This document shows positions 22,898 through 33,960 of a stretch of 64,000 nt of DNA, in pieces; position 1 is the first letter of the stretch, and every line of letters begins with the position of its first letter. The position numbers and the translations under genes are program-made. The stretch is from Sweltsa coloradensis (Eukaryota; Arthropoda; Insecta; Plecoptera; Chloroperlidae). The stretch covers positions 1 to 64,000 of the forward strand of contig JAMZAV010003201.1 of assembly GCA_024449915.1 (NCBI GenBank), given 5' to 3'. A model generated the notes under the pieces. It was given only the letters and a program-made list of their open reading frames with translations, did not search any database and was not told where the DNA came from.

Positions 22898-23876
22898 ATT
22901 ATTATAAAAACAACTCTACCCTACCTATTTGTAAGTAGGTATATGTAAACATTTATAAAACATAACATATTGGAAAACTATAATTATATTATACGATAAA
23001 GGAAATACGTTAAGAGTTAAGAGCCGAGCTTTGCCCAACTCAAATGCGCGCACTCAGGTGTTGATGATTTCTGCTGAACGGTTGGTAATATCATTACCAA
23101 ATTTTGCATGGATGTTATTAAAGTAGGCCCTACATTTATATTGATATCCGCAATTGGTTGCAATAATTAAGTCTTAAAGATCCATTGCGAGAGTACATAG
23201 GCCTAAGTCCAAAACGTGAAAAAATGAGAAGTCCAAAACAAGGATTCCAATTCTTGAAATTCCCACCAAACCGTTTATCTTAGGCCTATGATAAAAACAA
23301 ATTAACCTACGCGTTCACATTGATTTAAACGTTGATATCCAGTATGCAAATTTGAGTTAAAAAAATCTAGGCCTAGGGCCTATACTCGGAATAAATTCCC
23401 GAAGTTGACCAAAATGGAGTAAATTTTGGTGATTTCACTAAATTTTAATTCAAAATCAATAAATTAATTTAGAAATACGCGTACTGGATACTGGATAGCA
23501 TAGATTTATTCTTTATTACCATTAGTGTGAAATTTGATAACAGTGTCATAAACCGTTTACCCGGAAAAAACAAGAATGCTAGCGTCTAAACTCGTCTCCG
23601 CGCCAGCCTCAGCAACTCCTCTTACCATCGCATTTATTTTCTTTTACAATTTTATTTTGAACCCAAAAAATTTAGATACTAGGCCTATAGATAAGGAGTG
23701 CTTGAATTTGTAACTAAGAATAACATAGTAATATAAATTGAAAATGGTTGGAAACTGGCAAGGCAAAGTGTGTGTAACATCCGTGACAAAAACCATTGTA
23801 GGCCTAACATCCCTGACGCACACAAAAAATCATAACAATTGATATCATTTATTTTTAAAACAATGAATGGGTGATT
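22898..23876. other. No recognisable feature apart from dispersed motifs
   Basis: AT-rich with frequent TAGGCCTA words and two TAACATCC motifs near 23778 and 23810. No coding signal. Confidence 0.4.
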
Positions 23877-23880
23877 TTAA

Positions 23881-24487
23881 CCCGAGAGTAGTCGCGCCCC
23901 TGTTTGTAACGTTAGTAGTCGCGCGCGGTCCTTTAGACCGCATTATTTATTATGGGCTAATAACGTTAGGATGACGTTTTGATTACGAATATAAGGTAAT
24001 TTATAATATATGTAACAGCATACCTGGTTATATTAATCAATTGTCAATCAATAATCAATAAATAATCAATCAATAATCAATCAAACACAGAAAAGTAGCA
24101 AACCTACAAAAAGGTATAAAAATATGTTTTGAAACACCCTGTAGTTCGTATTGTTAGTAAACCAAGACAGTAATATTATGCCAACACTGTATGTTGAAGA
24201 ATAATCAACCTACAATAACAAAATACATGTCTCATAATAGTGATTGAGTATGCATATTTTTGCCTCCCTTAGTAGTCGCGCAGCGGTCGAAAAGACCGAG
24301 CAACCAAACAGGACCTCTCATCTGAGATGAAGTTCTGCAGAAAACTGAATCGCGTATTGCACACTGGCTTCACAAATCTATTTTGGGAAGGTAGGCGGAA
24401 CTAGACAAGCCACGCATGCGCGCTGTGCAAATACCAACTGTTGAAAAAAAAAGTCGGTCTAAAAGACCACACGCGACTACTCTCGGG
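23881..24487. mobile_element. piggyBac-like MITE
   Basis: TTAA at 23877-23880 and 24488-24491 flank a perfect 16-bp inverted repeat CCCGAGAGTAGTCGCG. The CCC start and TTAA duplication fit piggyBac. Internal short palindromes repeat the pattern GGTC-T/A-rich-GACC (for example CGGTCCTTTAGACCG near 23928), possibly transposase sites. 607 bp, non-coding. Confidence 0.85.
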
Positions 24488-24811
24488 TTAAGGGTTCATC
24501 TTTCATGGATAAGCTCTATGTATATGGAAATATAGATGTCTGGGTCAGGGACCTGAATTTTCTATCTTTCGATGATGATCAGGGATCCACTTCCCAAACA
24601 ATGTAACATCCGTGACACCACATTTCACTCAATATATCTAAAAATTTCAATTCATTTAAAAATCTTTTTCACCTTATGGTAGGTAGGCCTAGTGTGAACA
24701 CAATTGTTTCAGTATAAAACATTACAATTAATTAGTTAATTTAAGATTTTTAGCTCTATAAAGAGTGAGATGTAACATCCGTGACAAGCCAGAGTGGCTG
24801 CATTCTAAAAT

Positions 24812-25312
24812 TGGCCACCTAAGATTTTGTCGCCGTTTAGTTTGAAAAAAAACTTTCGATTAACTTTAGGCCCTAATGTAACTTTTAAACTTTTTGAACA
24901 ATTTTGCCACAATACTAAATGGCAATCAATCCAGATCGAAGCTTGCGGATGGTCCAAATTTCAACTCGATCCGAGCCTCCGTTCGAAGTGACTCGAACGT
25001 TATGGCGAGCTAACTTGTTGCCATGGTAATGTTACTTTTGTTATAATGTAATTTCCATCTACACTACTTATCGAATCAAAATAAAATTAACATATTCGTG
25101 ACCGGACGGACATTCTGAATGATTTGGCCACCTCAGATTTTGTCGCCGTTTAGTTTGAAAAAAAAAACTTTCGATTAACTTTAATGTAGGGCCTAACTTT
25201 TTAACTTTTTGAACGATTTCGCCACAAAACTAATGGCATTCAATCGGGATTGAAGCTTGTGTATGGTCAAAATTTCAACTCTATCCGAGCCTCCGTTCGA
25301 ACGTTATGGCGA
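24812..25312. repeat. Direct duplication, two ~200-bp units
   Basis: Units near 24812-25018 and 25121-25312 share GATTTTGTCGCCGTTTAGTT, CTTTCGATTAACTTTA and GAGCCTCCGTTCGAA, offset by about 310 bp. Unknown repeat class. Confidence 0.75.
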
Positions 25313-25339
25313 GACATAGGCCTACAAATAAAATTTTTT

Positions 25340-25399
25340 AAAAAAAACAGACTATTTTTTCCGTCAGAGTCAAATGGAAACGCTCGTTTCGCTCGCTTA
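25340..25399 (-). mobile_element. Helitron-like 5' end fragment, subfamily 3
   Basis: The minus strand reads TTAAGCGAGCGAAACGAGCG, then TTTCCATTTGACTCTGACGG, closely matching the first 40 bp of the copy at 21893. It abuts the LINE relic at 25400; no matching 3' end was found downstream. Confidence 0.55.
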
Positions 25400-25640
25400 A
25401 TAAAATCAATTTCAAATACAAAATCAGCTAAAATAGCATATTCCACTAACTTTGAATCTCATCTCAGATATGGAGTAGAATTCTGGGGTGGTTCCTCAAA
25501 TGCAAAAATAATTTTCACATTGCAAAAAAAAAGCTCTCAGGATCATTCTGGGTTTTGGACAAAGAAAGGACTCTTTCATACAACCTCACTATTTCAAAGA
25601 ACACTTTATAAAACATAATATATTAACATTCTACAGCTTA
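25400..25640 (+). pseudogene. LINE reverse transcriptase C-terminal relic
   Basis: The plus frame contains SHLRYGVEFWGGSSN and IIFTLQKK, the YGIxFWG...LQKK(A)xRII signature following the RT core in CR1/Jockey-type LINEs. After a nine-A run at about 25523-25531 the reading shifts: the downstream homology (GFGQRKDSFIQPHYF) is in another frame, so a 1-bp change in the A run broke it. It differs from the relic at 17530, so two LINE lineages or old subfamilies are represented. Confidence 0.65.
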
Positions 25641-25670
25641 AATACATTTAATGCAAACTCTCTTGTAGGC

Positions 25671-27386
25671 TAGGGTCAATGGGGGTAAGTGTGGCATGAA
25701 AAAAAAAAGTTTGACTTTGATGGTTAGTTTTCCTTGGTTAATGTTGACCTAATACTTTCAAATTTGAAATCTAAGAACTTTGTAATGTTTTCAACTAAAG
25801 TGTTGAATATAACAAAGGCACTTTGTAAAACAAAGGGAAAATAAAAAAAAGTTACATAAAAAGTGCGCCGCCACACTTGCCCCGCAGTTTGGGGCAAGTG
25901 TGGCGGCTTATGAGGCAAGTGTGGCATCACTTTGTTTTATGAAGTAAATCATGCAGGATTTTGCTGGGGTAAATGTGGCATACAGGTTATACCTAGAGCT
26001 ACTTAAAATAAAAATAAAACTAGACTTGTATGATGGTTTTACTGGTTATTATAAACAAATACAGTCTTAATTACAACTACGCACATGTCAATTAAAGGTT
26101 TTTACCAACATAAAAAGTGTTATAATATAAGTTACACATGAGTAGGGCCTATGACATAAGCTAACAAGAACAATGCATTTTTAGTAATATAACATTGAAA
26201 TTATGCATTGTGCTTTTTTTTCCTCTTACATTGGCTCATTTGTATCCACTGGGCCATGGAAAGAGTAGCGTACTCTTGAACCTACACAAGTGATATCTGG
26301 TGCGGGTAAAATGCCCAACACCTGGGCAAGATTGATATGATAAATCCTTCTCTACTGGTGCAAAAGTTATTTTGGTGTGGTCTGTAGCACGTAGACCCAT
26401 TACTTTAAGCTCATCTTCATTATCAAGTCCCGATTGTACAATGCATACATACCGATATTTTGATTCTTTTCGCTTGCCTCCCATGTATTCGACTAGCACA
26501 AATGCCCCATTCACTAACAAATTTGGAACTGGGGAAATAAGAACAACCGGATCACCTAGACCTATATCGAAACAACTGTTGTCCGATGAAATACTCATTG
26601 GAGTGTCTTCATCGTCACTTTATGATACCTGGACTAGGCATGTCCTACGTCCTATGTCTTTCCTACGCTCAGTTTGTTTACCTGCGGGCTTACTTTTATT
26701 CTTGCTTTTGGAAGCCTTAGGCTTATCTTTGCCCTTCTTCATGACAAGTTCTTTTTTTTATTTTCAGATTAGCTAAATAGTCATCTTTTGTAATAACTTC
26801 TGCTAAGTCAATGCGACATTTACACTTTTTATCAACTTTTTTTTGTTGCTTTTTTTGCTTTTTTTTTGCTTGCAAGCATGGGATGAGTTGATACCACTCT
26901 TCTTATTCTTCTGTGGCCATCAAGTAATGTCAATACAGCCAACTAATGTGCAGCTATGTCCACCGCCATCTAAATACAATGTTGCCACACTTGCCCCGGT
27001 ATGTAAAAATACTGAGGTAAGTGTGGCACCTAAATTTGCACCAAGCAAATCTGAAATTTATGGATTTTTTTTCCCCCCATTATTACATAGGCACAAACCA
27101 ATAAGCACAACATGTGGACATAAATTTTAAAAAAATATTTGCAGAATATAAATAAATATTGCAAGGTCTGCGTAGAATTGCACTTAGTTAATCCAGCGAA
27201 GGTGCTTTTTCTTTAAAATTTAAAATTTAGGATTAGTTCTTGTGGGAGGCCCCCAATTTTTTTTTTAGTATAAAAAAGTCAAGTTACTACTTTAATAAAA
27301 TAAAAATTTACCAAAACTGCAACCCTGAACACTTATAAGCAGATGCCACACTTACCCCCAAACCACACTTACCCCCATTGACCCTA
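25671..27386. mobile_element. TA-flanked iteron element III with transposase relic
   Basis: A perfect inverted repeat of about 24 bp, TA-GGGTCAATGGGGGTAAGT at 25671 and its inverse ending at 27386. TA at both ends fits the TA duplication of the Tc1/mariner/pogo superfamily. The core GGGGYAAGTGTGGCA recurs near 25684, 25890, 25912, 25974, 26988, 27013 and 27350. Length 1716 bp, shorter than an intact pogo-like element. The minus-strand pseudogene at 26236-26741 lies inside. Confidence 0.8.
26236..26860 (-). pseudogene. pogo/Tigger-like transposase C-terminal relic
   Basis: Read on the minus strand: upstream (26741-26860) a Cys/Lys stretch CKCRIDLAEVITKDDYLANL, then after a frameshift in an A run a Lys/Ser-rich tail starting MKKGKDKPKASKSK. 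An in-frame stop at 26620-26622 is followed by the acidic linker SDDEDTPMS. Then a small globular domain, VNGAFVLVEYMGGKR... YRYVCIVQ... FAPVEKDLSY, ending at a stop at 26236. Basic tail, acidic linker and a GxFVLVxY...FxxPxxxDxS domain occur at the C-terminus of many animal DDE transposases, as I remember them. The catalytic domain is missing. Family placement rests on this and on the TA-flanked ends. Confidence 0.5.
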
Positions 27387-27946
27387 CATACACAAACAAC
27401 CCAATGAACATAGGCTACCCTCAACAGCGACATCCACTCTCACATAGTGATGGCAATTTTCATGAAAATTTTTTTTCTTGAAATTTTCAATGAAAATTTT
27501 TCAATTCATTGAAAAATTTAAAAAAAAAAAAAAATTGTTCATGGGTCAATAATATCATATTCACTGTTTCCTGTACTTACGTTCAAAATTTCACAATCAG
27601 TATTCTGTAGGCATTTATTTGCATGGGAAGTAGGCGGAGGCCGTAGGAAGGACCATAGCCTAGGACTTATGGAGGACTAGGTTGACTAATGCGCTCGATA
27701 CATGGGAGATCACTCACTGGAAGTCAGTAGCCTGATATTTTTTATTTCTACTGACAAGTGACAGGACCGACGGTAATCGGCATAGGCCTACATAAAAATA
27801 TTTGTTTTCCATCAACAATGAATGCTGCTCCCTATCGTACTTAGGCTACAAGATTTCTTACTCGACTATGCTGCTTTCTAGTGAAAGATCTACTAGGGTT
27901 ACCGGTACGTTTATTGGTATGGTAGCTTATTGGTGTGAGATAAAAC
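27387..27946. other. No recognisable feature; short AT palindromes
   Basis: 27450-27535 is a run of GAAAATTTTTC-type words in both orientations. Otherwise unremarkable. A plus frame at 27802-27990 has no domain and enters the next element. Confidence 0.4.
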
Positions 27947-28929
27947 AAAATGGGGTAAATAGGAACAGACATAGCCTATCTGATGTATGATTTCAATAAA
28001 AAAAAATTAAGTCAAAATGTTAAAAACTGTGGATGCTATAAGAAAACAATATCAGATTATATATTAAAACCGGAGCGGAGCGAAGCGCTACATTTGTGTC
28101 AAAAAATATTGATTACCTAGTTGTTTTTGTGACAATAGGATTAGTTTAGTGTTTATTATCAACGTTGCAAATAAGTAAGTGGAAAAATTGGGAAGGGGGG
28201 ATGAATTTAACTTTTCAAATCAAATTTTATCAACGGTGGGAATATGGGGTAATTAGGAACGTAGGCCTACATCAATCTTATGGGAATCTTGTGAATATAA
28301 TGCACTGAGGTGATATTTTCCCAAAGGTCAGAAGAAAATGAGGAAAAAGCAGAAAAATGGCCTAGGCCCTAAATGTCAATTTTCACTACACCTGGTCAAC
28401 CACAATGGTCAAACAGAGATGGCTGTGAAGATCGAGAAATGTTCCCATTTACCCCATAAATATAACCCATAGGTTAACTGTGATGTTCCTTTTTACCCCA
28501 CTTGTTCCTAATTACCCCCAAATGGAGGTAGTATGGGGTAAATGGGAACAGGGGCTTAACAGCCATGATGGACAAAGATAAGCAAATGCAAACAAATTGT
28601 AAAATCATGTTCATAGATAGGGGGAACTTTTTATATGTCAAAATATTTTTTTAGGGTAGGCTCTTTCGACATAATTTTTTTTTTCTAAAGTTTTTTTGAC
28701 TGTAACTTACATCAACTTTTAGGTGTAGGATAGTTTTTAAAAAATTAGAAAACTATTAGGCCTAAATTAACATCAGAATGAGCTGATTTTTTGATATGTT
28801 GTTGAGAAAATAAAAAGGTCACATGGAATATTTTTTTGTATTTTTTTAAATAGGTCATATAGGCCTATGGGGTAGATTTTAGGGCTGTTCCTATTTACCC
28901 CATGTTCCCATTTACCCCACTTACCCCTA
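27947..28929. mobile_element. TA-flanked iteron element II (non-autonomous, left end decayed)
   Basis: The right end is CCCATTTACCCCACTTACCCC-TA by position 28929; the left end near 27947 keeps only ATGGGGTAAATAGGAAC. The core GGGGTAAATGGGAACA recurs near 28243, 28440, 28486, 28500, 28533, 28884 and 28902. Same plan as elements I, III and IV with a different core. Confidence 0.65.
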
Positions 28930-29260
28930 AGAATAATTTTTAGAGAGGCCTATTCTTACGTTCTGCCGTAAGAATATACACTTCGTTATATTATAGGCTA
29001 GGCCTAGGCCTACCTAGTAGGTAGGCCTAGACCTTTCGGTTGGTATGGACATTTATTTTTATGTGTAGGCCTACCTACAAAACCTTTAACGTCGCTATTT
29101 TAAATCTAAAGTAGGCCCTACCTACAAAACCTTTTAACGTCGCTATTTTAAATCTAAAGTAGGGCCTACCTACTGATCAAAAACTGTCCATACCAACCAA
29201 AAGAGTTCCGGTAGGCCTAGGGGTAGGCCTACTTCTTCGGCTAGGGGGGTCCAACTTTTA
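28930..29260. repeat. AGGCCT-rich spacer with tandem AACGTCGC duplication
   Basis: Two 40-bp units (about 29085-29124 and 29125-29165) of CTACCTACAAAACCTTT..AACGTCGCTATTTTAAATCTAAAG. TAGGCCTA occurs about every 30-40 bp. The AACGTCGC phrase also forms the inverted pair inside the MITE at 16661. Confidence 0.6.
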
Positions 29261-30563
29261 TAGGGGAGAGGCGGGCTAGTGTGGACAATTTTTGAATAGT
29301 GTAATGATATTTCATTACTGGTTGGAATAAAGGTAGTTCAACATATTCTTGAAACATGTTAGTATGTTACCTTTAGGCCTATAACTTTATGTTGGTTACA
29401 TGTTACAAGAATTGTGTTTATGTACCCGATTTAAAATTGTCTACAAAGTGTCCACACTAGCCCCAGTACGAGGCTAGTGTGGACAATGTAGGGGGTTAGT
29501 GTGGACACCTAAGAAAAAGCTCATCAACACAAAATTTAGCTTCTCATAAGGCCTATTAGGTATAGTACATAGGATAAGTCTAGTAGGTTTGCAACAAAAT
29601 TTCATACATTATGACTTTGAATAGTGATTTTATTAAACAACGTTGTACATCGAGAAGTCAACGTGGAAAGAGAAGTAGGCCCTAGCTTGCTGCACGTGAT
29701 GTACCACCATACCAACAAGTGATGGGATTGGCAATTTTGCTACAATTTCAGTTCGATAGATTTGAGAAACGTCTTTTACTTCAGGAAAAACAAATTTTAA
29801 GTCTTTCCGTCTTAAAAATTGAACATCAAAGTCTTTTCCCGTGCCATAGGCAACATCGACGCGACCTAGGCTACATAGAAGACTTCATGGGTTTTTTTAA
29901 AAATTTTAACCTTTAAATTATCCTTAAATGTGTCGTCGTCACAAAAAAGTTTGGTTCAGGGACCTCTTCATACACAGAATTTCTTCGTCAGATGACCCAA
30001 TACGTTCCACATGGGAATGAATCAGACATTTTTCACAAAAACAGTTGTTTTGCAACCTCAAGGGTTTTTTTTTTTCAATATTTTTTTTCCCCTTGCATTA
30101 TTTTCCCCCTCCCCTTTTCTTTGAAGTGCTACGAAAAATTTTGGTTAGTGTGGACATGTCACACAAAACCCCCTTCAATGTGTCTACATCCCCCAGCAGC
30201 CTTTTTTGAACATTGTCATAATTTAATAGAACTGAATATTTTCAAAATTTTATAGTCTGAACGTGGGCCTATAATAAGGGCACATTATGCAACAAACATT
30301 GATTTGAATTAAAAGGGTTTAAAGTAGGCCTATCTAAATTCAAAAAGTCTCAGTCCAAAAAACCTTACCAGAAATCAAACAAAGCCATGCAGATATTTTG
30401 AAACCCTTTTTAAAACTCAGAAACCCAAATTACATGTGAATAAAGGGGGGGGAAACATGTAGCCAGCAACTAAAATTTTTTTCAGAATTTATACTCCCTT
30501 CTTTGGCGGGATATTTAAAGTGTCCACACTAACCCCTGTACACACTAGACCCCCTCTCCCCTA
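29261..30563. mobile_element. TA-flanked iteron element IV with transposase relic
   Basis: Inverted ends TA-GGGGAGAGGCGGGCTAGT at 29261 and TA-GGGGAGAGGGGGTCTAGT (minus) ending at 30563. The core GGCTAGTGTGGACA recurs near 29274, 29471, 29491, 30146 and 30520. 1303 bp. The minus-strand pseudogene at 29633-29990 gives the transposase connection. Confidence 0.75.
29633..29995 (-). pseudogene. pogo/Tigger-like transposase C-terminal relic
   Basis: A clean minus-strand frame from about 29873 to a stop at 29633-29635 reads LGRVDVAYGTGKDFDVQFLR, then KFVFPEVKDVSQIYR and a tail of about 45 residues. Upstream, in shifted frames, are DDDTFKDNLKVKIFKK with EVFYV (about 29880-29935) and an acidic SSDEEIL phrase (about 29985-29996). 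The pattern linker, GxVxxVxFYVGRV, VxFLRRK, FVFPxxxD is the same C-terminal domain seen at 26236 but better preserved. There are at least two frameshifts and no catalytic domain. It has no start codon of its own, which is why simple gene calling misses it. Confidence 0.55.
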
Positions 30564-30576
30564 CACTGTAGGCCTA

Positions 30577-31057
30577 ACGGAAAGGATTTCGGGTGCGCTC
30601 TTACTAGTGCGGCAGGTAACTAGGCGGAAAAGGGTCGACTAACCAAACGTAAGTAGTTTTGTAACGGAAAAGGGATTTCGGGTGGGTAGGCCTATGTTTT
30701 CTTTAAAAAAAAAAATTTTAAAAAGTTGGCCCCCCCCCCCAAACCCGAAAAAGTTCCCATCATCATCCCTAAAATTCAAACGGTAATAGCCCTACTAGCC
30801 TACAGTAGGCCTATAGGGTACCCGGGTTCAAACCAAAAGGCGCGCTCTCATGACCCAATTTGAAATTTCGTAGAAACTAGTATATTATAAACAAATAAAT
30901 TTGCCTTGTTACTACTTATGTTAAAGGTGTAGGGGCCTAGGCCTCCTAGGCCTACTTTCTTTAGGTTAGTCGACCTTTCCGCCTAGCTGTAGTACGCCGC
31001 GCTAGGCCTAGTTCTAGGATATAATCGATAAGAGCGCACCCGAAATCCTTTTCCCTT
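30577..31057. mobile_element. ~480-bp TIR element
   Basis: GGAAAGGATTTCGGGTGCGC near 30579 and its inverse near 31029-31055, with weaker homology continuing inward (TAGGCGGAAAAGG..TCGACTAACC / GGTTAGTCGACC..TTTCCGCCTA). A direct partial repeat of the end lies near 30664. Superfamily unknown. Confidence 0.65.
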
Positions 31058-31965
31058 TTTTAAAAACGGGTTGGGGTACTTTTGTTTCCGGGTTTGGCAG
31101 TATTCGTTGAAAAATTTGTGCGCGAAGCGAGGTAGGGCCTAGGGTAGGCCTAGGCCCTACCCTATAGGCCCTACTGTAGTTTTACCCTTCAAACTTGATA
31201 TTTCAACACCATCCTGCAAAACTTTTTTCATGGCTTTAACTAGGCCTAGCTAGGTAGGCCCTCAAAGGCCCCAGCCTACTAGGGCCCAGGCCTCTGTCAA
31301 AGTTGTTAAAATGTAACAAGGGGTCAGCCTAGGCCTAGGCCTAGGCTAAGCTAAGGCCAAAGCTAAGGCCTAGCTACCCCTTTATTCAATCACCTTAAAC
31401 ACCTAAGGGCCCCTTAGGCTAGGCCTAGGCTAATTCGTTAATATAGGGTTTCCCAGTGACTTATGGGTTTGGCAAAAAGCCAAACTAGTCCCACGCCCAG
31501 CCAGGGCCCAGGCCAGGCTATTCAATCTTTGCTGTCCTTCGTGACAGTCAATCTGTCCCTCCCAAACCCTCAGGCCTGAAAATATCTCACCTTCTTATCT
31601 CGGTAGCCTAGTATCCACAGTTCAATCTTGTCACAATTAACCTAGATATCACTTAACGTACAACCATTATTATAGCTTGCTATCACTTCATATAGGCCTA
31701 GGCACTACATACTTGAGATATTAAAAATCCTAGGCCTACCTAGGCCTAGATCACTGTACCACGGAAGACATTACAGTTATCGTTGACCGAACAAATGACG
31801 AAAGAAAGAGCATAAAAACACTAAAAACTAAAAAGCAGGGAGTATGTAATACGATATTGAAGCAAGATAGAGCCACCTCACGTCTACGCCAGGCTACTCA
31901 AAGCTACTAATCGAGTCGATAAAGAAGTTTCCCCTTGAGGACCCCCTCCAAAAACCCGTAATACA
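31058..31965. other. AGGCCT-dense spacer
   Basis: The densest stretch of overlapping CCTAGGCCTAGG words (31140-31440), giving a GC-richer, locally palindromic tract. No coding signal. Confidence 0.5.
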
Positions 31966-32378
31966 CCCCGTTTCCAAAGATTTTAAAACGAGCTATCTCA
32001 AGCCCCTTTTTATTTGTCCGACTGGCTACAAAAGCCTAATTTCGTCACAGTCTGCGAACCTACTAACACCAGTTTTTTAACCCTTTTATTTCCAAAACAA
32101 ATTTTTAATGAAACAATTTTTAAACTGTACATATTAATAGCCTTTATGATTTTTTGCATGAAAGGCTCAAATTTTCGCCCCATTTGTTCTAGAACGGCAC
32201 CCGTGGTATCATAATTCTCCCTACAAGTTGGCAAGGGTAGGTAGTCGTTTAAAAACGAGCCAGTTCACTTTGGTGGCGGTTTGAGATAGTCAGTTTTAAA
32301 TGTTTACCAAGCGTTTGAGGGCGGGTTGAAGCCAAACCCGGGTTTAGATAGCTCGTTAAAACCCCTTTGGGAACGGTG
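31966..32378. mobile_element. ~410-bp TIR MITE
   Basis: Left end CCGTTTCCAAAG..TTTTAAAACGAGCTATCT at 31968-32000 is the imperfect inverse of 32344-32376. The TIR is about 35 bp. The minus-strand frame at 32010-32234 is an interior artefact. Confidence 0.6.
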
Positions 32379-33244
32379 ATAGACGCTTCGCTTAAAACAG
32401 GAAAATGCCGGAAAACGGGGGACAAGCGAAGCAGCGCTCCAAACGCGCTGGGGTGCTCGCCTACTTTTTTATCTAGCAAATCGAATCATAGTCGAAAACA
32501 TACGATTTTTGCGCTAAAAGTGAAAATACCATGTCTGGGAAAGGGATTTGTGTCTTTTTTTTACTGTAATAATTATGAATGAAGATCGGAAATTTCGTAT
32601 TTTGATTTCAGAAGAACCCCGACTGAGATGTAAAATCTATTTAAACAAAAAGTTTTCCTCGGGCCCTTTCAAATTGGTTCTAGGGTAGGCCCTAGCCCGT
32701 AGGCTAGGGCCATTGAAATATTAAAATACACAAAGCTAGTGCTAGGTATTATTTCTTTATGATCCCTTGGCTAGGGGGCAAGCTTATAATAATTCTCCAT
32801 ATTATCCCTAATATTCTTCCATTCTTGTGCAGATGCAAAGTCCCTAAATATTATTATATTTTGAATTATTGTTATACTTAGTAGTTAGTCACTCAACGGT
32901 AATATCCATTAGAGAATGGGGAGGAACTACTATTTTTATTTATATAAATATAAAACTTTTTAGGATTCATTGATTTTTTTAATTTCAGGTTTATTATTTT
33001 ATTTATTTGTTCCATTATTTCTTACTTGATTTTATAAAATTTCATTCTTGTTTACATATTTATTTTAAGTTTATTCTACATGTAAGTTAATGCGGGTTAT
33101 AGTATGTTTATTCTAAAAGACTAAATTTTTATTGATTTATTTGCAGTATTTAATTTTATTAATCAAAGTAATTTGGAAAAAGTGAATTTTCTAGACGAGG
33201 GGCTCAAGTAAATATTTTTAGTTTAGTAGTATGATGATTATCTA
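32379..33244. other. No recognisable feature
   Basis: AT-rich, few words shared with the rest of the window. It ends in GTTTAGTAGTATGATGATTATCTA, the left flank of the Helitron-like insertion at 33245. Confidence 0.45.
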
Positions 33245-33915
33245 CTAGGAAAACGCTAAGTCCCGCCGCGTTGATGGATGAGCTTTTTAAAGTTTAAAGT
33301 TTGCTTGGGATATCTTTACTTTTGCAAGTGCTTTGTTTTGCTGCCTACGCATTGTAGGTGAATGTTGTCAAGTTTCTTTTGTTCTTGTCAATTGGTATTA
33401 TTTACCTTAAAAACTTATATAAAGCTTTATTTCTATGGATTCTGGCTAACTTTTTCAACTTTTTCTTTCAAAAGGTACTACATCACCATAACCTTAATGT
33501 CCATGTATAATATGAACGTTGTTGCCCCACCCGTTTGGTCAGAATTGGCCCAAATGGCACGAAAATATCGCACAAAAATCAAAAAACTTATATTAAAAGC
33601 TTTATTTCTATGGATTCTGGCTAACTTTTTCAATTTTTTTTTTCAAAAGGTACTACATCACATAACCTTATTGTCCATGTATAATACTGAACGTTGTAGC
33701 CCCACCTGTTTGGTCAGAATTGGCCCAAATGTCACGAAAATATCGCAATAAAAATCGAAAAAATCGTAAAAGTGCGATATTCATGAGAAATATTTCTTCG
33801 ATTGTACCCAAAAACAATACACCTCTAAGTTCAGAGATTTCGAAGGTCTGTCAAATTTTCATCAAGATCGGATAAGCCGTTTGTCTGGTAGAGAGTTAAC
33901 AAACAGACAAAAAAA

Positions 33916-33960
<45 letters not shown>

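Larger units (their letters stand above)
21484..24790. repeat. Region with dispersed TGTCACGGATGTTACA motifs
   Basis: The 16-bp motif or close variants occur near 21490, 21644, 21663, 23777, 23810, 24602 and 24771, in both orientations. This is the iteron style of the neighbouring TA-flanked elements and suggests one old element, now interrupted by the Helitron-like copy at 21893 and the piggyBac-like MITE at 23881. I could not find its terminal inverted repeats. Confidence 0.45.

Noticed and set aside
26372..26776. 134-residue plus-strand frame
   Set aside because: It is the antisense shadow of the transposase relic on the minus strand.
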